Shown here: positions 6,429 to 11,596 of the stretch, in pieces | Layout of the letters: every line of letters starts with the position of its first letter | How positions within the stretch are numbered: position 1 is the stretch's first letter | Assembly: GCA_014379885.1 (NCBI GenBank) | Contig: JACMKW010000265.1 | Location: 1-11,596, forward strand | DNA: 11,596 bases | From: Rhizobacter sp. | Lineage (GTDB): Bacteria; Pseudomonadota; Gammaproteobacteria; Burkholderiales; Burkholderiaceae | Reading direction: 5' to 3' | The notes under the pieces: generated by a model | Told to the model about the DNA's origin: nothing | Databases searched by the model: none | The model's input: only the letters and a program-made list of their open reading frames with translations | Translations under genes and position numbers: made by a program

Positions 6429-7706
6429 ATGAAAAAAGGTTTCTACACCATCCTCGCGGCACAGTTTTTCAGCTCACTGGCCGACAGTGCCTTGTTCGTG
6501 GCCGCGGTCGAGCTGATCCGCCAATCGGGCGGTGCCGAATGGCAACGTGCCGCGCTGGTGCCCATGTTCGCGTTGTTCTACGTGCTGCTGGCGCCGCTGG
6601 TCGGCGCCTTCGCAGACGCGCTGCCCAAGGGCCAGGTGATGTTCGTCTCGAACATGATCAAGGTGGTGGGCTGTTTGATGATGCTGTTCGGCAGCCACCC
6701 ACTGCTCGCCTACGCGGTGGTGGGCCTGGGTGCCGCGGCTTACTCACCCGCCAAGTACGGCATCCTCACCGAGCTGCTGCCGCCTTCGCAGCTGGTCAAG
6801 GCCAATGGCTGGATGGAGGGCTCGACCATTGGCTCCATCATCCTTGGCACCTTGCTCGGCGGGCAACTGGTGGGGCACGTGATCTCGACGCAGCTGTTGC
6901 GGCTCGACCTGCCCTGGATCAGCACCGGCATCGACACCGCGCCCGAGGCGGCCGTGGCCTCGATGGTCGGTCTGTACGCGCTGGCCGCCCTCTTCAACTT
7001 GCGCATTCCGCGCACCGACGCACCCTTGCAGCCCATCGCCCATGGTCCTTTGGGCCTGGTACGCGACTTCACCCAATGCAACGCACGCTTGTGGCGAGAC
7101 AAGCTGGGCCAGATCTCGTTGGCCACCACCACCTTGATCTGGGGCGTTTCGGGCAACCTCAAGTACATCGTGCTGGCGTGGGCGGCGGCGGCGTTGGGCT
7201 ACGACATCACGCAGTCGGCATCGCTGGTGGGTGTGGTCGCCGTGGGCATGGCGGTGGGGGCGCTGGTGGCTTCAATCACCACGCGGCTCGATCAGGCGCC
7301 GCGCGTCATTCCGCTGGGCATCGTGATCGGCGGCTTGTTGATGGCGATGAACCTGATCGACAACCTCTGGGTGGCCGCACCCTTCTTGCTGGTGCTGGGT
7401 GCGATCGGCGGCTACATGGTGGTGCCGATGAATGCACTTTTGCAGCACCGCGGCCACAACCTGATGGGCGCCGGCCGCTCCATCGCCGTGCAAAACTTCA
7501 ACGAGCAGTTCTGCATTCTGTTGCTGGGCGCGTTCTACACCGCGCTCAACCGATTTGGCCTGTCGTCGTTTGGCGCCATCACGATCTTCGGTTCGCTGGT
7601 GGTGGTCTCGATGTGGCTCATCACACGCTGGCACGCGCGCAACTGCAGCCAGCACGGCAGCGAACTGGCGCATCTGCTGGCGCACGCGCGCAGCGGCAAC
7701 CATTGA
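6429..7706 (+). CDS. lplT: LplT-type lysophospholipid transporter, copy 1
   Basis: A 425-residue inner-membrane transporter of the major facilitator superfamily with about 12 hydrophobic helices. LplT carries lysophospholipids (for example lyso-PE) across the inner membrane for re-acylation by Aas; no aas gene lies in this window. Family landmarks are AQFFSSLAD near the start, GLGAAAYSPAKYGILTELL (about 99-117), the KANGWMEG segment, and VVPMNALLQHRGHNLMGAGR followed by AVQNFNE (331-359). It is about 76% identical to copy 2 by ungapped hand alignment. Compared with copy 2 it has Ser at position 20 (LADSALF against LADNALF, next to conserved D19) and Lys at 245 (NLKYIV against NLRYIV). A divergent alr neighbour is consistent with Burkholderiales gene order. 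The start codon has no Shine-Dalgarno sequence; MKKGFYTI is shared by both copies, which supports it. Confidence 0.9.
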   Translation: MKKGFYTILAAQFFSSLADSALFVAAVELIRQSGGAEWQRAALVPMFALFYVLLAPLVGAFADALPKGQVMFVSNMIKVVGCLMMLFGSHPLLAYAVVGLGAAAYSPAKYGILTELLPPSQLVKANGWMEGSTIGSIILGTLLGGQLVGHVISTQLLRLDLPWISTGIDTAPEAAVASMVGLYALAALFNLRIPRTDAPLQPIAHGPLGLVRDFTQCNARLWRDKLGQISLATTTLIWGVSGNLKYIVLAWAAAALGYDITQSASLVGVVAVGMAVGALVASITTRLDQAPRVIPLGIVIGGLLMAMNLIDNLWVAAPFLLVLGAIGGYMVVPMNALLQHRGHNLMGAGRSIAVQNFNEQFCILLLGAFYTALNRFGLSSFGAITIFGSLVVVSMWLITRWHARNCSQHGSELAHLLAHARSGNH

Positions 7707-7710
7707 GCAC

Positions 7711-7764
7711 CGCCCGGCCGCCCGAAGGGGCTCCTTCCCGCTTGGCGGGACCGCACGCAGTGCG
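7711..7764. repeat. GC-rich hairpin cluster after lplT copy 1, partly related to the 74-bp element
   Basis: Just after the lplT stop, CGGCCGCCCGAAG (7715-7727) equals, inverted, a 13-base part of the 74-bp repeat tail. Two compact hairpins follow: TCCCGC/GCGGGA with loop TTG (7736-7750) and CGCAC/GTGCG with loop GCA (7752-7764). No T-run follows. This may be a decayed or composite extragenic repeat and may end transcription of the first copy. The rest of the 194-bp gap holds a lone TTGACA (7778-7783) without a clear -10 and the promoter of the second copy. Confidence 0.5.
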
Positions 7765-7823
7765 TAGGGTGTCCCAATTGACAGCGGGTGGTCTGCGCCA
7801 CCCATTCCAATGGTCGAGCTACC

Positions 7824-7870
7824 GGGCCTGCATGCTATAACCGCCGCCGCAGGCCCAGCCCCATGGGCCT
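7824..7870 (+). promoter_or_regulatory. Promoter and overlapping inverted repeats before lplT copy 2
   Basis: The extended -10 element TGCTATAAC is at 7833-7841, 59 bases before the start codon. An 8-bp perfect inverted repeat, GGGCCTGC (7824-7831) and GCAGGCCC (7849-7856), encloses it. The right arm also belongs to a second repeat, AGGCCCA (7851-7857) with TGGGCCT (7864-7870). If transcription starts near 7847, only the second can form in the mRNA leader, while the first would act as a DNA site. No Shine-Dalgarno is visible before ATG 7901. Confidence 0.45.
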
Positions 7871-7900
7871 TTGCAGTACGACGGAACCCTCCGCGGGCGA

Positions 7901-9178
7901 ATGAAAAAAGGTTTCTACACCATCATGTCGGCGCAGTTCTTCAGCTCGCTGGCTGATAACGCGCTGTTTGTTGCCGCGGTCGAGCTGCTCAGAACTTCGG
8001 GTCAACCCGAATGGCAACGTGCGGCCCTGGTGCCGATGTTCGCGTTGTTCTACGTGATCCTCGCGCCGCTGGTGGGCGCCTTTGCCGACGCGGTGCCCAA
8101 GGGCAAGGTCATGTTCTTCTCGAACCTGATCAAGGTGGCGGGCTGTCTGATGATGCTGTTCGGCATGCACCCGCTCTTGTCATATGCCATCGTGGGCCTG
8201 GGCGCGGCGGCCTACTCGCCGGCCAAGTACGGTATCTTGACCGAGTTGCTGCCCAACTCTCAGCTGGTCAAGGCCAACGGCTGGATCGAGGGCCTGACCA
8301 TCGGCTCCATCATCCTCGGCGTGCTGCTGGGCGGGCAGCTGGTGGGCTCGGCCGTGGCGCGGCACTTGTTGCAGTTCGACATGCCGATGTTCGACACCGG
8401 TGTGGATACCGCACCCGAAGCGGCCATCGCGTCGATGATCCTGCTGTACCTGATTGCGGCGCTGTTCAATCTGAAGATCCCGCGCACCGAGGCGCCGCTG
8501 CAGCCGCTGGCGCACAGTGTGATGGCTCTGGTGCGCGACTTCTCCAACTGCAATGCCCGCCTGTGGAGCGACAAGCTGGGCCAGATTTCGCTGTCCACCA
8601 CCACGCTGTTCTGGGGTGTGTCGGGCAACCTGCGCTACATCGTGCTGGCCTGGGCCAGCGTCGCGCTGGGCTACGGCACCACGCAGGCCTCCACGCTGGT
8701 GGGGGTGGTGGCGCTGGGCACCGCAGTGGGTGCCGTGGTGGCGTCGATGCGCATGCGGCTCGACCAGGCCACCAATGTCATTCCGCTGGGCATTGCAATG
8801 GGCCTGCTGGTGATTGGCATGAACGCCATCAGCAACGTCTGGGTGGCGGCGCCTTTTCTGATCGTTCTGGGGGCGATCGGGGGCTTTCTGGTGGTGCCGA
8901 TGAACGCGCTCTTGCAACACCGTGGCCACAACCTGATGGGCGCCGGCCGGTCGATTGCGGTGCAGAACTTCAATGAGCAGGCTTGCATCCTGGGCCTGGG
9001 CGCGTTTTACACCGGCATGACCAAGTTCGGCCTGTCGGCCTTTGGCGCCATCACCATCTTTGGTTTAGTGGTGGCCGGCACGATGTGGCTCATCCGCCGT
9101 TGGCATGCCAACAACTGCGTGCGGCACAAGGACGAAGTCGACCGCCTGTTGGCGCTCGCCCGAAGTGACAAGCACTGA
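7901..9178 (+). CDS. lplT: LplT-type lysophospholipid transporter, copy 2
   Basis: A 425-residue major-facilitator-type inner-membrane protein, the tandem paralogue of the gene at 6429. Both share MKKGFYTI, the GAAAYSPAKYGILTELL block and the PMNALLQHRGHNLMGAGR block without gaps. Differences cluster in 149-166, 205-208 and the last 30 residues. This copy keeps the motif forms I recall from E. coli LplT: DNAL at D19-N20 and Arg at 245 (NLRYIV), with E359 in AVQNFNEQ. It is therefore the better candidate for the ancestral function of moving lysophospholipids for remodelling. An in-frame TTG at 7871 would add ten residues absent from copy 1, so ATG 7901 is preferred. It has its own promoter, yet readthrough from copy 1 is possible. 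The convergent hydrolase gene begins its 3' end 41 bp downstream; that gap shows no obvious terminator. Confidence 0.9.
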   Translation: MKKGFYTIMSAQFFSSLADNALFVAAVELLRTSGQPEWQRAALVPMFALFYVILAPLVGAFADAVPKGKVMFFSNLIKVAGCLMMLFGMHPLLSYAIVGLGAAAYSPAKYGILTELLPNSQLVKANGWIEGLTIGSIILGVLLGGQLVGSAVARHLLQFDMPMFDTGVDTAPEAAIASMILLYLIAALFNLKIPRTEAPLQPLAHSVMALVRDFSNCNARLWSDKLGQISLSTTTLFWGVSGNLRYIVLAWASVALGYGTTQASTLVGVVALGTAVGAVVASMRMRLDQATNVIPLGIAMGLLVIGMNAISNVWVAAPFLIVLGAIGGFLVVPMNALLQHRGHNLMGAGRSIAVQNFNEQACILGLGAFYTGMTKFGLSAFGAITIFGLVVAGTMWLIRRWHANNCVRHKDEVDRLLALARSDKH

Positions 9179-9219
9179 ACGCAGCGTCCAGTGCGTGTCG
9201 CTGGCTTGTCGCTGACCCC

Positions 9220-10098
9220 TCAGTTCCGTCGCATCGTCTTTTCTATCGCCGCCGCCCACGGCACCGCCAGCTTCTCGTAGCCTCGGCGCGTGAGGTGAAT
9301 TTCGTTCACCCAGTCGCCGCTCTCACCTTGTGAGCCCAGCGCGGCCGGGTCGATGGTGATGGCGCTGGTGTCGAAGAAATGCAGGTTGGGGAAACGCGCC
9401 CCGTCGGCCGCGATGGCGGCCAGCAGCCGGCCCAGTTCGCGCATCAGCAAGGCGCTGAGCGCCAGCCAGTCCTCGCCCGGAATACCGTGGCTCAGCAGTG
9501 AAGGCAGCAACCAGGGGCCCGAGCCCAGGCCTGCACCCGCGTCTCGCGGGGTCGGGCAGGCGTAACCATGGATGAAGGTCGGGCAACCTGCTGACGGCCC
9601 GGCGTCGCGCAAACCCAGCAGGTGTGCGAAGTTGGCTTGCAGGTAGGTGTCGAAGGCCAGCCAGCCTTCGGGGCTGAGGTAGCGCCGCGACCCTACGGTG
9701 GCCGGCCCCCATTCGTTGGCATTCAGCAGCAGGCGCTGCGCGCGAGGCACACCGTCGCCCAGGGGTTTGATCGCGTCGATCAGGTCGTTGCCGCCGCACG
9801 AGAGCAGCAGGCCGTCCCAGACGTAGGTGTTGCGACCGCGCAGCAGGCGCTCGAACACCGGGTCGCGGTTCATCTCGACCATGTGGGCCAGCGTGTCGCC
9901 GGGTTTTGCGCAGTTGACGGCACAGGCGAACTGCTCGAATTTCATCTCGAACAGCAGGTTGGAGTTGCGCGCCGGGTTCAGTGTGCTCAGCGTGAACCAC
10001 GAGTCGCCTTCGGCCAGAAAGCGGTAGGCCGCGGAGCTCAGGTCGGGGGGAATGCTCAACGCGAGTTCGTCGGGGCTGTAGACGGTGAGAGTTTTCAT
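9220..10098 (-). CDS. Cytoplasmic SGNH/GDSL-type hydrolase
   Basis: A 292-residue protein with the blocks of the SGNH hydrolase fold (esterases, lipases and deacylases). Block I is FLAEGDSWF with nucleophile S33. Block II may be NCAKPGDTL (62-70), with G67. Block III is SCGGNDLIDAI with G103 and N104. Block V is VNEIHLTRRGYEKLA with the catalytic H268. At the usual Asp three residues before this His there is Asn (N265), with D262 and E266 nearby, so the catalytic acid is uncertain. No signal peptide or membrane segment is seen, so it is probably cytoplasmic. ATG 10098 has GGAG at 8 bases. The frame stays open upstream to 10806, but that part lies opposite the EamA gene and is a shadow. Substrate unknown; adjacency to two LplT genes hints at lipids only weakly, because transcription is convergent. 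Confidence 0.82.
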   Translation of the reverse strand: MKTLTVYSPDELALSIPPDLSSAAYRFLAEGDSWFTLSTLNPARNSNLLFEMKFEQFACAVNCAKPGDTLAHMVEMNRDPVFERLLRGRNTYVWDGLLLSCGGNDLIDAIKPLGDGVPRAQRLLLNANEWGPATVGSRRYLSPEGWLAFDTYLQANFAHLLGLRDAGPSAGCPTFIHGYACPTPRDAGAGLGSGPWLLPSLLSHGIPGEDWLALSALLMRELGRLLAAIAADGARFPNLHFFDTSAITIDPAALGSQGESGDWVNEIHLTRRGYEKLAVPWAAAIEKTMRRN

Positions 10099-10124
10099 GC
10101 GCTGTGCTCCAAGGAACAGTGCCC

Positions 10125-10153
10125 ACCTTAGGCGTCGCAGTGGGCCGGCGCAA
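10125..10153 (-). promoter_or_regulatory. Candidate promoter of the SGNH hydrolase gene
   Basis: On the minus strand TTGCGC (10153-10148) and TAAGGT (10130-10125) are separated by 17 bases, predicting a start near 10118 and a leader of about 20 bases containing the GGAG site at 10110-10107. The hexamers match consensus only partly. Inverted arms GCCCAC (10121-10126) and GTGGGC (10140-10145) overlap it and could be an operator. Confidence 0.3.
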
Positions 10154-10197
10154 TCCAACGAACTTGGGGTACGGGCCCGGGCAGCGACAATCGGGCG

Positions 10198-11082
10198 GTG
10201 CTGTCGTCCCGAACCTTGCTGCCCGCGCTGGCGCTGATGCTCAATGCCTTCGTCTGGGGCGTGTCGTGGTGGCCGTTTCGCCAACTGCAGTCGCAAGGCC
10301 TGCACCCGTTGTGGGCCACGGTGCTGGTGTACAGCGTGGCGGTGCTGGTGATCGCCGTGATGCGGCCACACGCCTTCGGCCAGGTGCTGCGCCGGCCCAC
10401 GCTGTGGGTGCTGGTGCTGGCTTCGGGTGCCACCAATGCGGCGTTCAACTGGGGCGTGGCGGTTGGCGACGTGGTGCGCGTCGTGCTGCTGTTCTACCTG
10501 ATGCCCTTGTGGGTGGTGTTGCTCGCGAGGTTGCTGCTGAACGAGGCGCTCACCTGGATGGCCGCCGCGCGTGTGTTGCTGGCGCTGGTGGGTGCAGCCA
10601 TCGTGTTGTGGCCCGAGGGTGGGCAGGGCCTGCCACTGCCGCAATCGCTGCCCGACTGGCTGGGTTTGTTCGGTGGCTTCTCGTTCGCGCTCAACAACGT
10701 GATGCTGCGGCGCGAAGCGCATCAGCCCGAAGAGAGCCGCGCGCTGGCCATGTTCATCGGCGGCGTGCTGGTCGCGGGCTCGCTGGCCACCGTGCTGGCT
10801 GTGCAAGGCCAGGTGGCGTGGCCCCCTGCGCCCACGTTCAGCTGGGTACTGCTGGCGCTGGTGTTGAGCGTGTTCTTTCTGCTCAGCAATGTGGCGCTTC
10901 AGTACGGCGCCGCGCGCTTGCCGGCCAACGTGGCCTCGGTGGTCATGCTGACGGAGGTGCTGTTCGCATCGGTCTCGGCCTTGCTGCTCGGCGGTGGGGT
11001 GATGACGACCGCATTGGCGCTGGGCGGCGGGTTGATCTTGATGGCTGCATTGCTGTCAACGCTGTCGAGACCATCGCACTAG
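10198..11082 (+). CDS. EamA-family (drug/metabolite superfamily) transporter
   Basis: A 294-residue inner-membrane protein with the two-repeat EamA layout of ten helices, typical size for the family, whose members mostly export amino acids, metabolites or drugs. The first repeat (about 8-138) begins NAFVWGVSWWPFR and ends in LVGAAIVLWPEGG. The second (about 155-290) contains FSFALNNVMLRR and the conserved late segment ANVASVVMLTEVLFASVSALLLG, split here between two helices. Substrate cannot be inferred. The start is taken as GTG 10198, since the hydrophobic first helix begins a few residues later and no in-frame ATG precedes it nearby; an ATG at 10237 would cut the helix. No Shine-Dalgarno is visible; TTGGGG (10164-10169) and GACAAT (10186-10191) at 16-base spacing would place the transcript start at the GTG, so a leaderless message is possible. 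Confidence 0.88.
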   Translation: MLSSRTLLPALALMLNAFVWGVSWWPFRQLQSQGLHPLWATVLVYSVAVLVIAVMRPHAFGQVLRRPTLWVLVLASGATNAAFNWGVAVGDVVRVVLLFYLMPLWVVLLARLLLNEALTWMAAARVLLALVGAAIVLWPEGGQGLPLPQSLPDWLGLFGGFSFALNNVMLRREAHQPEESRALAMFIGGVLVAGSLATVLAVQGQVAWPPAPTFSWVLLALVLSVFFLLSNVALQYGAARLPANVASVVMLTEVLFASVSALLLGGGVMTTALALGGGLILMAALLSTLSRPSH

Positions 11083-11122
11083 TTGGACGCACGCGCGAAG
11101 CGCCATGCTCCATCAAGCAACG

Positions 11123-11197
11123 CCCGCGGAACCGGCTTTGCCGGGCCGCCAGGCGGCGCCCCTTGGGGGCAGGAGCGATAGCGACTGGGGGGCCTGA
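11123..11197 (-). repeat. Diverged copy of the extragenic hairpin element after the response regulator
   Basis: Read on the minus strand, directly after the TAG stop of the response regulator, come a C-run, GTCGCTATCGCTCCTG, CCCCC-AA-GGGG and CGC, the same order as the units at 4535-4683 (GTCGCTCGCTCCTG and the C-run/G-run). The tail differs: GCCGCC/GGCGGC (11145-11157) and CCGGC/GCCGG with loop TTT (11132-11144). It fills most of the 115-bp gap (11083-11197) between convergent genes and lies in the same orientation relative to the upstream stop codon as the HD-gene copies. Confidence 0.7.
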
Positions 11198-11596
11198 CTA
11201 GGCCGGCAGCGGGTCAAGCTGGCGCAGCGTGGCGACGAACTCGTCTTCCATCAACGGCTTGGTGAGGTAGGCATCGCAGCCCGCCAGGTCGCCGCGCACA
11301 CGGTCCATTGCGCCGCTGAGACCGGTCACCAGCACCACGGCCGGCGCCAAGTCACCCGGGTGCGCCTTGCGACGCTTGATGTGTTGGCACAAGGCCAGGC
11401 CGTCCATGCCGCCCTGGGGGCCCAGCACCACGTCGAGAAACACGATGGAGAAAGCCTGTGAGGCCAACCGCTCCTGGGCTTGTTCGGCACCCATGGCCAG
11501 GTGCACGCGGTAGCCCAGGCCTTGCAGGCGCGTCTGCAAGAACTTGAGCGCGACGCGGCTGTCGTCGACCACCAGCACGTCTTTGGCGGGCCGGCC
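11198..11596 (-). CDS. Response-regulator receiver (REC) domain, 5' part beyond the right edge
   Basis: The frame is open from the right edge to TAG at 11198, giving 132 visible residues that form one complete receiver domain. Landmarks counted from the first visible residue are the acidic pair D11-D12 in VLVVDDSR, the phosphoacceptor D55 in IVFLDVVLG, the conserved T91 in VLVTGLS, and K113 in YLTKPL. The domain ends about 12 residues before the stop, so no output domain follows. The protein is either a single-domain regulator starting just outside the window or one with an N-terminal domain not seen. A GTG at 11578 lies inside the first beta strand and is not a good start. It would take a phosphate from an unidentified histidine kinase. 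A diverged hairpin repeat follows its stop. Confidence 0.88.
   Translation of the reverse strand, partial: GRPAKDVLVVDDSRVALKFLQTRLQGLGYRVHLAMGAEQAQERLASQAFSIVFLDVVLGPQGGMDGLALCQHIKRRKAHPGDLAPAVVLVTGLSGAMDRVRGDLAGCDAYLTKPLMEDEFVATLRQLDPLPA

Noticed and set aside
7778..7783. Perfect TTGACA as a second promoter for lplT copy 2
   Set aside because: At 16-18 bases downstream there is no acceptable -10 hexamer (CCCATT and neighbours); the extended -10 at 7833-7841 is better.
6092..7840. Plus-strand open frame of 582 codons across alr and lplT copy 1
   Set aside because: It crosses two well-supported genes on different strands in another frame and has shadow-like Arg/Gly/His-rich composition.
6429..9178. 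Search for an aas gene next to lplT
   Set aside because: No acyltransferase or acyl-ACP synthetase frame occurs in the window; the E. coli-type lplT-aas operon is not present here.
10099..10806. Upstream extension of the SGNH hydrolase frame by 236 codons
   Set aside because: It lies opposite the EamA gene and is His/Gln/Arg-rich; the ATG at 10098 has a ribosome site and begins family-like sequence.
1..11596. Defence island, prophage, integron or biosynthetic cluster
   Set aside because: All recognised genes are ordinary chromosomal families with mixed orientation; no integrase, nuclease cassette, toxin-antitoxin pair or large modular enzyme is visible.

Overview
The window is GC-rich, densely coded bacterial chromosome. 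Protein families and neighbours (radA, alr beside lplT, a DUF2917 protein, dispersed GC-rich hairpin repeats) point to a betaproteobacterium of the order Burkholderiales, most likely family Comamonadaceae. That placement is inferred from family resemblance without a database search. No rRNA, tRNA, CRISPR array, transposase, integrase or phage gene is visible, and the region reads as ordinary chromosome.

Layout. Positions 1-928 hold a minus-strand pair: a DUF2917 protein overlapping by four bases the GTG start of radA, which runs off the left edge. Divergent from it on the plus strand are a YdcR-like MocR-type regulator (1108-2541) and, 17 bp later, a LysE/RhtB amino-acid exporter (2559-3185). 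A plus-strand HD-GYP-like gene (3280-4536) follows, with a palindrome-rich leader. It ends directly in two tandem copies of a 74/75-bp hairpin repeat, then a long stem-loop that overlaps the 3' end of the convergent arfB gene.

The minus-strand pair alr-arfB (6244 down to 4734) overlaps at ATGA, so D-alanine supply and ribosome rescue are translationally linked. Divergent from alr are two tandem genes for LplT-type lysophospholipid transporters (6429-7706 and 7901-9178). They have equal length, are about 76% identical by hand alignment, and each has its own extended -10 box. A minus-strand cytoplasmic SGNH hydrolase (9220-10098) converges on the second lplT. An EamA-type exporter (10198-11082) is divergent from the hydrolase. 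A minus-strand response-regulator receiver domain, cut by the right edge, closes the window, and a third, diverged copy of the hairpin repeat follows its stop codon.

The least ordinary points are the lplT duplication with changes near conserved charged positions of copy 1, the HD-GYP-like protein with altered motif positions, the repeat family that abuts stop codons in the same orientation relative to the gene, and candidate operators at the MocR-LysE and alr/lplT junctions. I did not find a clearly new multi-gene defence or biosynthetic system.
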